From Planomicrobium soli (GTDB lineage Bacteria > Bacillota > Bacilli > Bacillales_A > Planococcaceae), in contig NZ_PYAT01000007.1 in the NCBI RefSeq assembly GCF_003014655.1, positions 62,001 through 126,000 on the forward strand: 64,000 nt of DNA. The letters run 5' to 3'. The notes beneath the pieces were generated by a model. That model was given only the letters and a program-made list of their open reading frames with translations, did not search any database and was not told where the DNA came from. This document shows positions 53,956 through 62,402 of this stretch, piece by piece. The translations under genes and the position numbers were made by a program. Positions within the stretch are counted from its first letter, which is position 1. The number at the start of each line of letters is the position of its first letter.

Positions 53956-54008
53956 GCGGGTAGAATCTTTTATGCTGAAGATAAAGAAATGTCGGAGGCG
54001 ATAGATAG

Positions 54009-54461
54009 ATGGAACAAAATTTGGAGTACGGCGAGAAAGAATTGAAGCTGTTTAGAATATGGGCAAAAGCATCGAAAGCACTTTTTGATAATGTAACGAA
54101 GGACATTATGGCGCATGGCTTGACACTGGAGAATTTCATGGTCATGGAGCTCCTTTACAGTAAAGGACCACACTATATTCAAGAAATCAGTGAGAAGTTG
54201 GATATCCCAAGTGGAAGCATCACGTATGTGGTCAACAAGTTGGAAAAAAAAGAATTTGTTAAACGTGAAATCGAGGATGAAAACAAACGCTACTGCAAAG
54301 TGATTCTCACAAAAAAAGGACAGGATCTGTTTAATAATATATTTCCGAAGCATGTAAAAATGATCGTGGAAAATCTGGCTGTATTAGACGAAGGCCAAAA
54401 GGAACAATTAACCGCTTTGTTAAAGTCGGTTGGTCTTGCTGCTGAAGAGCTAAAGGCATAA
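54009..54461 (+). CDS. MarR-family regulator (MhqR-like)
   Basis: A 150-residue MarR protein. The winged helix is at about residues 35-110 (LENFMVMELLYSKGPHYIQEI, DIPSGSITYVVNKLEKKEFVKRE, wing with NKRYCKVILTKKG), with dimerisation helices at both ends. The overall pattern resembles B. subtilis MhqR, which represses DoxX, azoreductase and dioxygenase genes and responds to quinones. One Cys (in RYCKV) lies in the wing. ATG 54009 follows GTCGGAGGCGAT. It probably binds the six ATCCTA-N4-TAGGAT sites upstream and represses itself. Confidence 0.85.
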   Translation: MEQNLEYGEKELKLFRIWAKASKALFDNVTKDIMAHGLTLENFMVMELLYSKGPHYIQEISEKLDIPSGSITYVVNKLEKKEFVKREIEDENKRYCKVILTKKGQDLFNNIFPKHVKMIVENLAVLDEGQKEQLTALLKSVGLAAEELKA

Positions 54462-54483
54462 AAGAAAGAGGCGAAAAAATTAA

Positions 54484-55089
54484 ATGGGATTTTTCGATAA
54501 ATTATTTGGAACACAACAAGCACAACCACAAGAGGAGGAAACAACAATGGCAAAACTGAACATCGGCATCATCTTAGGATCAACACGGGAAGGGCGCTTA
54601 AGCCCGCAAGTAGGAAACTGGGTAAAAGAGTTGGCTGACAAACGCGGAGATGCGAATTATACTATCATCGACATCGCGGACTACAAATTGCCATTGCTTG
54701 GCGAAAACGGCGGAGATGCATCAGGCGCTGCGGCATGGTCCCAAGCGGTAGCAGCACAGGACGGCTTTGTCTTCATCGCACAGGAATACAACCACTCGAT
54801 CACAGGATCATTGAAAAATGCATTGGATTATTTGCGCGTGGAATGGAACAACAAGGCGGCAGGCATCGTATCCTATGGTGCCGTCGGCGGCGCACGCGCG
54901 GCAGAACATTTGCGCGGTATTTTGGGGGAATTGTCAGTGGCGGATGTACGTGTCCATCCGGCATTGTCGCTATTCACTGATTTTGAAAACGGGGCGGAAC
55001 TGAAAGCAGCTCCAGTCCAAGCCGATTCCGTAAACCAGATGCTGGATCAGGTCATCCCGTGGTCAACAGCTTTGAAAACCATCCGTTAA
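54484..55089 (+). CDS. NADPH-dependent FMN reductase / azoreductase-type flavoprotein
   Basis: A 201-residue protein (180 from the inner start) with a flavodoxin-like fold: GSTREGRLSPQVGNWV binds FMN phosphate, and EYNHSITGSLKNALDYL is the family signature. It reduces FMN, quinones or azo compounds with NADPH. There are two starts. ATG 54484 adds MGFFDKLFGTQQAQPQEEET and has only AGAGGCG at long distance, while ATG 54547 has AGAGGAGG at ideal distance. The prefix is amphipathic and may target the membrane. It sits in the MarR/DoxX cluster, fitting quinone detoxification. Confidence 0.88.
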   Translation: MGFFDKLFGTQQAQPQEEETTMAKLNIGIILGSTREGRLSPQVGNWVKELADKRGDANYTIIDIADYKLPLLGENGGDASGAAAWSQAVAAQDGFVFIAQEYNHSITGSLKNALDYLRVEWNNKAAGIVSYGAVGGARAAEHLRGILGELSVADVRVHPALSLFTDFENGAELKAAPVQADSVNQMLDQVIPWSTALKTIR

Positions 55090-55108
55090 TATTTTTAAAT
55101 CTAAAGGA

Positions 55109-55140
55109 ACTCGCAAAAATCATATTTTGCGAGTTTTTTT
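55109..55140 (+). terminator. rho-independent terminator of the MarR/reductase unit
   Basis: AACTCGCAAAA pairs with TTTTGCGAGTT around ATCATA, followed by a T run. Confidence 0.9.
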
Positions 55141-55393
55141 GCATTTGCTGGTTAACTTGAAACTATCCATTTAATCCTTTTAAATAATATGATATTTCGG
55201 CACGAGGTGCTTTTCTTTATCTTGCTCCTTTATTCGATTACTAGCTGTATAGGAATTAGATTAGTTGGTATTTATATAGAATATCAAACTTTATAATATA
55301 AAAAACAAAATCACAGCTTGTGTGGTGATTGTAAATCTTAGACAGCATAAATAGCTTATGAACCAAATTAATTTCTGATTTGCATATTATCAC

Positions 55394-55947
55394 TTATAAG
55401 AAGCTACACAAATAGGTGGGAGACATTCGAGATGCTGCCGAATGTCTCCCTGCTATTAATATTTGCTTTACATGGTCCGCCATAATAAGATTCTGCCTTT
55501 GTAAGCAAACAGGCTGCACTGCCAATAAAAGTCCGGACAAGAGAAAGATACTGTTAATGCCACATGCATCTGCCAAGACCCCTATTAAGAGGGAAGCAGC
55601 GCCGAAGGTTATCCCGAAGCAGATAATGACCAAACTGCTGAGGATTGCCACCAAAAAATAAACTGGCTGAGTTTCTGTTTGATCCAGTTTGAAAATCGCA
55701 AAAAGAACAGGCTGCCGCCGATCAACCCCAGAAAAAGGCCCATTGATGAATCCCCCCATTTCTCATTCGCCAGCAGGGTGTCACTAACAAATACATAAAG
55801 AATGGCTGCATTTTAGACCGTGCCGGAAATGGTTTCCAAGACATCTATCCAGATAATGCGCTTTAATACAGACAAAGTGAAGACCGTCTGCCAGCCTTGG
55901 CTAATTGGCTGCCATTTTCTTAGTTCAGAAGTTAAATGAGTGGGAAA
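55394..55947 (-). pseudogene. decayed MFS transporter gene (3' part)
   Basis: Read on the minus strand the first piece gives LRKWQPISQGWQTVFTLSVL and continues to DVLETISGTV, then a TAA where Trp or a similar residue would be expected. It continues in frame with NAAILYVFVSDTLL and LFLGLIGGSLFF, then shifts frame to LVAILSSLVIICFGITFG and LLIGVLADACGINSIFLLSG. These match the second half of an MFS drug or solute exporter. There is no N-terminal half and no start. It is at least one stop plus one frameshift past function. Confidence 0.75.
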
Positions 55948-56028
55948 TTATGTTAAACTTATACTAATCAGAAAATTCTTTTTTTATAAAAACTGAACTT
56001 AAAAGTTACAGGAAAGAGGGAGGCTCAC

Positions 56029-56421
56029 TTGAGAAAATCAATTTTATTTATTGTAACCGTCATTATGTCAATAACAATGGCAGGGTGTGCTCCTGACGAA
56101 GTAATTCGCGTTGGCACTCCTTTTATTAGCAATGGGACCACTGGTGCAGAGTTCCATACTGATATTACAGATTCAAGAGCCATAACAGACTTACGGACGG
56201 TCCTTGAAATGGAAGAGGAGATCGAGCAGCCGAAAGATTTAACAAGGGAGCCAGACGTTGTCTTCACAATAGACAGGCCTCAAGAAAGCGTCTCAGAAAT
56301 CTGGCGTTATATATGGTATGAAAATGACGGCAGTGCCTTTTTATCGAGTGGGGAGAGAGATCAAGGTTTTTTTGCCTTAACCAAGGAACAAACGGACGAT
56401 TTAAAGAGAATACTTAAGTAA
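56029..56421 (+). CDS. small lipoprotein, unknown function
   Basis: A 130-residue protein with the lipoprotein signal MRKSILFIVTVIMSITMAGC (lipobox MAGC). The mature part is acidic with no recognised domain (EVIRVGTPFISNGTTGAEF, SEIWRYIWYENDGSAFLSSG). TTG 56029 lies behind GAGGGAGGC. It should be anchored on the outer face of the membrane. The next gene, a two-segment membrane protein, follows 39 bases later and may be cotranscribed. Confidence 0.75.
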   Translation: MRKSILFIVTVIMSITMAGCAPDEVIRVGTPFISNGTTGAEFHTDITDSRAITDLRTVLEMEEEIEQPKDLTREPDVVFTIDRPQESVSEIWRYIWYENDGSAFLSSGERDQGFFALTKEQTDDLKRILK

Positions 56422-56460
56422 AGTGGGATTAAAAAAGAGTAAGGAAGAGGGAGATAGGCT

Positions 56461-56679
56461 TTGAAGAAAATTTTATCTTCTCAATGGAAAATCAGCGGAT
56501 ATGCTTTACTATCCTTTATTGGGGGGATTATTGGTGGTCTACTTGTAAATCCCAGTATATATGTTGTATTAGGTTGTTTGACTGCTCTTATACTATTGGT
56601 TTTTGCCAATATTATTTACGTTCTCTTTAAAAATAACAAAAAAAGTGAAAATATTGAGAGGGGAAAACAAGAACCATAA
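56461..56679 (+). CDS. small membrane protein, two segments
   Basis: A 72-residue protein with membrane segments at about 13-29 (GYALLSFIGGIIGGLLV) and 32-56, and a basic/acidic tail (KNNKKSENIERGKQEP). TTG 56461 follows AGAGGGAGAT. It is probably cotranscribed with the lipoprotein upstream. No family is recognised. Confidence 0.6.
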   Translation: MKKILSSQWKISGYALLSFIGGIIGGLLVNPSIYVVLGCLTALILLVFANIIYVLFKNNKKSENIERGKQEP

Positions 56680-56702
56680 AATCAGGTTGTCATAGAGTTA
56701 AC

Positions 56703-56733
56703 GGAAGAAACTTAGCAATAAGTTTCTTTTTTA
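56703..56733 (+). terminator. repeated terminator hairpin, copy 2
   Basis: AGAAACTT/AAGTTTCT with loop AGCAAT, followed by TTTTT. The 25-base block is identical to the one at 42168. Confidence 0.75.
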
Positions 56734-57178
56734 TGTGTTCACAAAAGTGTAGTTTTATGTTCGGTTTTTTATGAAAATAAATTAGCAATTAGGTCAATAT
56801 GTAGTTATATTTAAAGAAAGAATATTAAAAATAATGGAAATTTTGTAGGAGCCCAGCTCGTAAAGAAGAATCTGAAAGTATCAGTTGAATTATATGGCAA
56901 GCTAGAGAAGAGAGCTTACAGCAAAATCGTTTTAACTAAAAAACTACGGGCTTTGAAAAGAATGGTGACTGGATTAATGGCCATTCCGACAGACTCTTTT
57001 AGTGAAAAGAATTTGGAGGGAGTGATAAACCATCAAAAAAGAGATGCCCGATTTAGCGAAGGATAATTTTTGTGATGCCAGTTGAAGTTTGTTCAGCTTT
57101 TATGTACTTGTGAAAGAAGAGTTTTATTGGACCGGCAGCAATGGGAATTTTGCTTTTACTAAAAGGAGCCTAATACAG
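56734..57178 (+). other. intergenic region with an open frame lacking a start
   Basis: From about 56823 to 57065 one frame stays open for about 80 codons and reads like protein (GAQLVKKNLKVSVELYGKLE, later LRALKRMVTGLMAIPTDSF, ending RDARFSEG). It has no ATG with a ribosome binding site near its beginning. It may be a decayed gene. The promoter of the sucrose hydrolase gene is expected near 57070-57150, but none is clear. Confidence 0.4.
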
Positions 57179-58648
57179 ATGGAATTACAAAAAATAAAAA
57201 AATATATCCGGATAGAGGAGGTAAGCCAGGAAGAGATTGATGCACTGATCTTAAGGGTCAATAACTGTTCTTGGCGGCAAACTTTTCATATTCAACCAAT
57301 TTCAGGCCTTCTTAATGATCCAAACGGTTTTTGTTTTTACAAGGGGGAATACCATTTGTTTTATCAATGGCATCCGTTAGGTCCTTTCCATGGACTGAAA
57401 TATTGGTATCATACCAAGTCAAAAGACCTTGTGAACTGGGAAAATGCAGGGATAGCCATTAAACCGGACGCTTATTTTGACAGTCATGGAGCCTATTCTG
57501 GAAGTGCCATTGAGCATGATGGAAAAATATATTTATTTTATACCGGCAATACAAGGGATGAAAACTTTATTAGAAACCCGCATCAATGTATAGCAGTTAT
57601 GGACTCGGATGGAACAATCACTAAATTGGAAAAATCGGTTTTCGATAAAGTGCCTGAAGGATATACGGAACATTTTCGTGATCCGAAAGTGTGGAAAGAG
57701 GGAGAACGATTTTACGCTGTAATCGGAGCTCAAAAAACAGATGAAATCGGATGTGTCGGCTTAATGAGTTCCTCTGACTTGTTGGAATGGAATTTTGAAG
57801 GAGAACTCACGACGAAATTGGATCACTTCGGCTATATGTGGGAGTGTCCGGATTATTTTGAAATAGAAAATCAAGGGATATTGCTTTTCTCTCCGCAAGG
57901 ATTGGAGCCTAAAGGAGATAACTATCAAAACATTTACCAATCTGGCTATGTGCTGGGAGAGAAGCTGGATCTGCAACAGAAAGAATTGACTCATGGAAGT
58001 TTTGTGGAATTTGACAGGGGTTTTGATTTTTATGCCCCTCACACAATGCAAGATTCTGCTGGCAGACGTATTGTAGTCGCTTGGATGGGTTTGCCTGAAA
58101 ACGAGTATCCAAGTGACATAAATGGATGGGCGCACTGCTTGACAATCCCGAGGGAATTATCGGTTCAAAACGGTAAACTGGTGCAAAAACCGGTTCAGGA
58201 ACTCCAATATCTTCGCAAAGGGAAAGCCGAAGCAGCAGGTACACTATCAAATGAAAAGAAAACGTACGATGGATTTTCTGGCGTTACCTATGAACTTATT
58301 TGTGAGATCGAAAGTGGAGATGCCGTTGAATATGGGATCGAATTCCGGGCAGGGGAAGAAGAAAAAACGGTTATCAAATATGATGCGGCTCAAGGGAAAG
58401 TGATACTGGACCGTTCGCTTTCCGGCAAAGAGGTAGGAAAAGGGTATGGAACAGAAAGGAAATGCCAAATGCCTGGAGGGAAAATCAAGTTTCATTTGTT
58501 TGTCGATACTTCATCCGTGGAAATTTTCGTAAACGACGGAGAGGAAGTATTCACCTCCCGCATTTTTCCTGATATAAAAAGCAGAGAAATCCGCTTTTTT
58601 GCAGCAGGTGGATGTGCGGCATTTAAGGCGGTAAAGTGGGACTTTTAA
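57179..58648 (+). CDS. scrB: GH32 sucrose-6-phosphate hydrolase / beta-fructofuranosidase
   Basis: A 489-residue GH32 enzyme. The beta-propeller has the nucleophile motif LNDPNGF (Asp47), FRDPKVW (transition-state Asp), and WECPDYFE (acid-base Glu). The C-terminal beta-sandwich (about 365-489) has SSVEIFVNDGEEVFTSRIFP. There is no signal peptide, so it acts in the cytoplasm on sucrose-6-phosphate or fructosides. ATG 57179 lies ten bases after AAAGGAGC; the longer frame from 57089 lacks a site. A fructokinase follows 28 bases on. No sucrose PTS or permease gene is near. Symbol by homology. Confidence 0.9.
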   Translation: MELQKIKKYIRIEEVSQEEIDALILRVNNCSWRQTFHIQPISGLLNDPNGFCFYKGEYHLFYQWHPLGPFHGLKYWYHTKSKDLVNWENAGIAIKPDAYFDSHGAYSGSAIEHDGKIYLFYTGNTRDENFIRNPHQCIAVMDSDGTITKLEKSVFDKVPEGYTEHFRDPKVWKEGERFYAVIGAQKTDEIGCVGLMSSSDLLEWNFEGELTTKLDHFGYMWECPDYFEIENQGILLFSPQGLEPKGDNYQNIYQSGYVLGEKLDLQQKELTHGSFVEFDRGFDFYAPHTMQDSAGRRIVVAWMGLPENEYPSDINGWAHCLTIPRELSVQNGKLVQKPVQELQYLRKGKAEAAGTLSNEKKTYDGFSGVTYELICEIESGDAVEYGIEFRAGEEEKTVIKYDAAQGKVILDRSLSGKEVGKGYGTERKCQMPGGKIKFHLFVDTSSVEIFVNDGEEVFTSRIFPDIKSREIRFFAAGGCAAFKAVKWDF

Positions 58649-58676
58649 TGGGGGAATATTTAGAGAGAGGTGTGGA

Positions 58677-59642
58677 ATGGGAAATTTACTTTCTATCGGC
58701 GAAATTTTAATAGATTTTATTCCCCAGCAAAAAGGAATCGCATTAAAAGATGTTATCTCTTTTGAGCGGGTTCCGGGCGGTGCTCCAGCAAATGTTGCTG
58801 TTGCTGTTGCAAAGTTTGGCGGAAATGCTTCACTGATTACCAAACTGGGAGAAGACGCATTTGGCGATTTTCTTCTGGAACAACTTAAAAAGTCCGGTGT
58901 CAGCACAGATAAAGTACTAAGAACAAAAGAAGCGAATACCGGACTAGCCTTTGTATCGCTGCGCGAAAATGGGGAACGAGATTTTTCATTTTACCGAAAC
59001 CCTTCTGCGGATTTACTCCTGGCAGATTCAGAAATAAACGCCGATTGGTTCAATCAAGGGGATATACTGCACTTTTGCTCTGTGGATTTGGTTGAAAGCC
59101 CGATGAAACAAGCACATGTTAAAGCGATTCAATCAGCCAAGGATCGTGGCGGAATCATCAGCTTTGATCCCAATGTGCGTCTTCCTCTTTGGGACGATCC
59201 CCAAGACTGCAGAAACACAATCCTGGAATTTATCCCGCTGGCGCATATTGTTAAAGTTTCTGATGAAGAACTGGAATTCATCACGGGTATAGAGGATGAA
59301 AAACAAGCAATTGCATCCTTGTTTACCGGCGATGTAAAGCTGGTGGTGTTTACAAAAGGCGAAAAAGGTGCGGACCTCTACGTACAGACCGAAAAATATT
59401 CATCTGCGGGATATTCTGTAAAAGTAGAGGATACCACTGGTGCGGGAGATGCGTTTATCGGCGGTTTCTTGTATCAACTATTGGATAAAAATGCAGATCA
59501 AGCCAATTTTGAGCTTATAGCAAGCACACACTATGAAGAAATTTTGGCATTTGCAAATGCTAGCGGTGCCTTGACTACTACTGGAAAAGGGGCAATTACT
59601 TCCATTCCCTCCAAAGAACAGGTATTGGAATTAATAGGATAA
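58677..59642 (+). CDS. scrK: fructokinase (PfkB family)
   Basis: A 321-residue ribokinase-family sugar kinase. It has GGAPANVAVAVAKFGG (PfkB signature 1), FDPNVRLPLW, a VKVSDEELEFITG stretch, and DTTGAGDAFIGGFLYQL (signature 2 with the catalytic Asp). It phosphorylates fructose released by the GH32 enzyme to fructose-6-phosphate. ATG 58677 follows AGAGAGGTGTGG. The pair forms a short sucrose/fructoside operon. Symbol by homology. Confidence 0.9.
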   Translation: MGNLLSIGEILIDFIPQQKGIALKDVISFERVPGGAPANVAVAVAKFGGNASLITKLGEDAFGDFLLEQLKKSGVSTDKVLRTKEANTGLAFVSLRENGERDFSFYRNPSADLLLADSEINADWFNQGDILHFCSVDLVESPMKQAHVKAIQSAKDRGGIISFDPNVRLPLWDDPQDCRNTILEFIPLAHIVKVSDEELEFITGIEDEKQAIASLFTGDVKLVVFTKGEKGADLYVQTEKYSSAGYSVKVEDTTGAGDAFIGGFLYQLLDKNADQANFELIASTHYEEILAFANASGALTTTGKGAITSIPSKEQVLELIG

Positions 59643-59763
59643 AATAAATAATAGATCTATCCAATCCTATAGTAAACAAGGTGAAGAACGTTCTGGTTTT
59701 ATGGTGCGAAATTCCAGAAGAAAAGTAGCATGATGACTACGTGCATCGATTCATGCAAAAGAC

Positions 59764-59793
59764 GGAGTGGGGTTAAATCCTGCTCCTTTTTTA
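59764..59793 (+). terminator. rho-independent terminator of the scrBK pair
   Basis: GGAGTGGGGTT and AATCCTGCTCC pair imperfectly around a short loop, followed by T6. Confidence 0.65.
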
Positions 59794-59853
59794 TTGCACA
59801 AAGGATTAGGCCAGTTAAAGGCTAAGCTAGTATGTTAGTGAATAAAATAAGGG

Positions 59854-60153
59854 ATGAAAAAGGTGATTGTACTGTCATATGTAAAACAGCCAACACAAAT
59901 TGATATAATAGACAAATTGAAACATGTGCTGAGTGGAAGCTTGTCGAGAGAAGAATTCAGCATATGGGCATACCGATGGGTAGAGAACTTTGACAATAGA
60001 AATCAATTATCTTCAATTGAAAATGAAGTACATTCTAATCTCATTTTTCTTCTGGCAATTGACTTGGAAATAGAGCCAACTGTTTATTTTCATGGCGATG
60101 AAGAAATAGCTGAATGGATTGGAGAAGTAAAAAAAGGAAAGCCGTTGTCTTAA
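59854..60153 (+). CDS. hypothetical protein
   Basis: A 99-residue soluble protein with a helical pattern (DIIDKLKHVLSGSLSREEFSIWAYRWVENFDN) and an acidic C-terminal half. The region SREEFSIWAYRWV resembles small immunity-type proteins of the DUF2247 sort, but I cannot assign it. ATG 59854 has a weak site (ATAAGGG). Neighbours are similar small orphan genes. Confidence 0.6.
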   Translation: MKKVIVLSYVKQPTQIDIIDKLKHVLSGSLSREEFSIWAYRWVENFDNRNQLSSIENEVHSNLIFLLAIDLEIEPTVYFHGDEEIAEWIGEVKKGKPLS

Positions 60154-60260
60154 ACTAAAGATAATGTTGGTTGCAGACAGATAACTGGAAAGCCTGCTGC
60201 TGAGGTTCTTTTTCTTTTGCTAAAATCAACAGAAGTAAAAGGGATTAAAGGAGGGGATGT

Positions 60261-60614
60261 ATGTTGGACAGAAAAAAAGAACTACTGTTTAAGGAATTAA
60301 AGAATATTAAGGATGTATGCGTAGGCGATTCTGAATGCTTTTTGAGATTACCAAAGAACAGCCCTTTAAAAGAGGAATACAAATTACTTCATAAGAAACT
60401 TAGCACGGATGAAGAAGTAAGGGCTTTCTCTAAAGTCCAAAATGAAGTGGTTGAAACGGTCATATATAGAATGATGGAAATGATTGATGGATATGGTACT
60501 TTGCCTTATTCCGTGGATTTGATTGATTTAGAAAAAAACGAGTCATTACGTAAGTCTGGTGAACTCCATGACGGGTTCATGAATTATTTATATGAACACG
60601 AGGACCAAGAATAG
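60261..60614 (+). CDS. YlbF/YmcA-like helical hypothetical protein
   Basis: A 117-residue mostly helical protein with two Cys in VCVGDSECF. The stretch LKEEYKLLHKKLSTDEEVRAFSKVQNEVVETVIYRMMEMID looks like the helices of small YlbF-type proteins, but the match is loose. ATG 60261 lies behind AAGGAGGGGATGT. It stands alone with its own ribosome binding site. Confidence 0.6.
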   Translation: MLDRKKELLFKELKNIKDVCVGDSECFLRLPKNSPLKEEYKLLHKKLSTDEEVRAFSKVQNEVVETVIYRMMEMIDGYGTLPYSVDLIDLEKNESLRKSGELHDGFMNYLYEHEDQE

Positions 60615-60749
60615 TTATTTTTTATACAGTATTATTAGTAAAAACGAACCTTAAACACTGTCTGCAAAAGAAAGATTCTATATGAAATTGAATAAAACTT
60701 AGATGCAGTTATGTGCCATGTTGAACTCTAGAATAAGGGGGAGAGAAGA

Positions 60750-60932
60750 ATTTTACTGCTCAAAAGAATCGGCACTTTCTGTTTCTTCTTAGGAATTGGA
60801 ATTAGCTGTATTGGTTTACTGTACGTATTGGGGTATTCGGATCATGATTTTTTCAGGTATTCAGCTGCCTTTGGATTTTCAGTGATGGCTAGTGGGATCT
60901 TGATAGATAAATTTCCCGAACCAAAGCAATAA
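60750..60932 (+). CDS. small membrane protein with non-canonical start
   Basis: An open frame of 60 codons encoding two membrane segments (about residues 7-28 and 37-53) and the tail DKFPEPKQ. There is no ATG, GTG or TTG near the beginning. AGGGGGAGAG (60736-60745) lies four bases before ATT 60750 and ten before CTG 60756. The good ribosome binding site and the protein-like sequence suggest a real gene with ATT or CTG initiation, or one that has lost its start codon. Confidence 0.45.
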   Translation: MLLLKRIGTFCFFLGIGISCIGLLYVLGYSDHDFFRYSAAFGFSVMASGILIDKFPEPKQ

Positions 60933-60983
60933 AATCCTTTAAAAGCAAAAACAATTGTAATTTCTGAATCGGGCAGGTGCAAT

Positions 60984-61328
60984 ATGACGTACTATTATTA
61001 TCTAGCTTCAGATCAAAACCTATTAGATGGAAACAGCTCTCTTGAATTTTTTAAGACGGATCCAATGGCTATTCCTGGCTTTGACTTTCCTGTTCAAAGA
61101 GAAATTTACAATGGCGTGGAGAAAAGCTGGCAATTACGAGAATTACATCAATATATTTCGAATCATATGGCGCGTTATGAAAACTGTGTCATTCAGGTAG
61201 CACATTTGCTGAATTCGAATCTGGTGGAACTTAAAGTGCAAGAAAAATCCCTGATCGCGTTTTCCAAACTTAATGAACCGAAACAATTGCTGCTGAACGA
61301 AGGGCAATTATTGACTATTAGAAAATAG
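60984..61328 (+). CDS. hypothetical protein
   Basis: A 114-residue soluble protein beginning MTYYYYLASDQNLLDG, with FFKTDPMAIPGFDFPVQREIY and QYISNHMARYENCVIQVAHLLNS. I do not recognise the family. ATG 60984 follows GGGCAGGTGC. It is in a run of unrelated small genes, 100 bases before the DUF2691 gene. Confidence 0.6.
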   Translation: MTYYYYLASDQNLLDGNSSLEFFKTDPMAIPGFDFPVQREIYNGVEKSWQLRELHQYISNHMARYENCVIQVAHLLNSNLVELKVQEKSLIAFSKLNEPKQLLLNEGQLLTIRK

Positions 61329-61432
61329 ATTAGAGGCAAATGCTTTGTGCTTCATTTAAAAGCCTATTAGTTGAGAGAGTGTTGAGGTTGGCTGTCTATT
61401 TTTTCGGATTCATATTTTAGGAGGACAAATCG

Positions 61433-61897
61433 ATGAGAAGAGGAATCAGCTTTGAGATTCCAAATGAGTATGGCAAGTTTCTTTGGGAGATACTAGAGCC
61501 TGTTGATGTTGCTGCTTTTGACTGGCGAATTGGAAGTGGCGAGACCTATAGAGTGGTTAATGACCAATTGGACAAAGAGCTATTCTTGGATGACAAAAAT
61601 GTCATCGAAGGGAGAAGACTAAAGAATCTACTGGATGTGAACAAGTATTATATTATTTTCGCCGATCTACAAGCGTTTCCAAAAAATAGAGTCGCACGAG
61701 TTGAAACTTTTGAAGAATTTCTTGAAAGCAGCTGTGAACTGGTCCTGCTGGTCGTTGATTGCAGTTACGCCACAATCTATTGCAAAAATCAGGAGACAAT
61801 CGAATCAATCCACAACAACGCAATCACCTGGGGATTTGAAAGCATTGAATATATAACCGCTGAAAATGACCCTAGGACAAGGCTTTCGGTATGGTGA
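61433..61897 (+). CDS. DUF2691 family protein
   Basis: A 154-residue protein. The start MRRGISFEIPNEYGKFLWEIL and the body (FADLQAFPKNRVARVETFEEFLESSCELVLLVVDCSYATIYCK) match the DUF2691 family of Bacillales, whose function is unknown. ATG 61433 lies behind GGAGGACAA. Confidence 0.8.
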   Translation: MRRGISFEIPNEYGKFLWEILEPVDVAAFDWRIGSGETYRVVNDQLDKELFLDDKNVIEGRRLKNLLDVNKYYIIFADLQAFPKNRVARVETFEEFLESSCELVLLVVDCSYATIYCKNQETIESIHNNAITWGFESIEYITAENDPRTRLSVW

Positions 61898-61982
61898 AAA
61901 AGAAGACGTTACTCGAAGATCGTTAAACCGCCAACTATTTTCGCTTTCGGTATTAATAAGATTCAACTACTTTTAATTTGCT

Positions 61983-62186
61983 CTATTTTTTGTATTTCCG
62001 AAATTTATAAATTAATGATATCAACATACCTATAGTTACGATTACCGGTAAATAAAGTTTAATGAATAAACTGCCTTCATAAGTGTAAGCAGCAAAATAT
62101 AAAAACAGTAACGCTAATATACCTGTCCAAAGTGACCGGATGAATTTCTCTCTATCTGATAGATTCCAGTATAATCTCACTTTCAT
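61983..62186 (-). CDS. small membrane protein, two segments
   Basis: A 67-residue minus-strand protein beginning MKVRLYWNLSDREKFIRSLW, with segments at about 20-38 and 45-60 and a basic end (YKFRKYKK). ATG 62186 has AAAGGAG three bases upstream, rather close; the frame extends upstream to 62264 but with no ribosome binding site. No family recognised. Confidence 0.5.
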   Translation of the reverse strand: MKVRLYWNLSDREKFIRSLWTGILALLFLYFAAYTYEGSLFIKLYLPVIVTIGMLISLIYKFRKYKK

Positions 62187-62341
62187 CGTCTCCTTTACGT
62201 CCTTGAGTAATCGCTTATCTTTTTGTTTTCTCACTTCAAACAATAACAGAGCGGCTCCATGCAATAATTACAGCAAAAAACAAATGAGAAATATTAACAA
62301 CTAAAGATAATAAGTTCCACATATATAGCATTTTTATAATA

Positions 62342-62385
62342 AAGCCTCGAAGAAAACCGATCGAAAGGCTTTCTTCCAGGCTTTT
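62342..62385 (-). terminator. rho-independent terminator of the GGDEF gene
   Basis: Minus-strand hairpin with arms AAAGCCTGGAAGAAA and TTTCTTCGAGGCTTT, followed by ATTA. It lies about 20 bases after the stop of the GGDEF gene. Confidence 0.7.
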
Positions 62386-62402
62386 ATTGTTATTTCTTAT
62401 TC

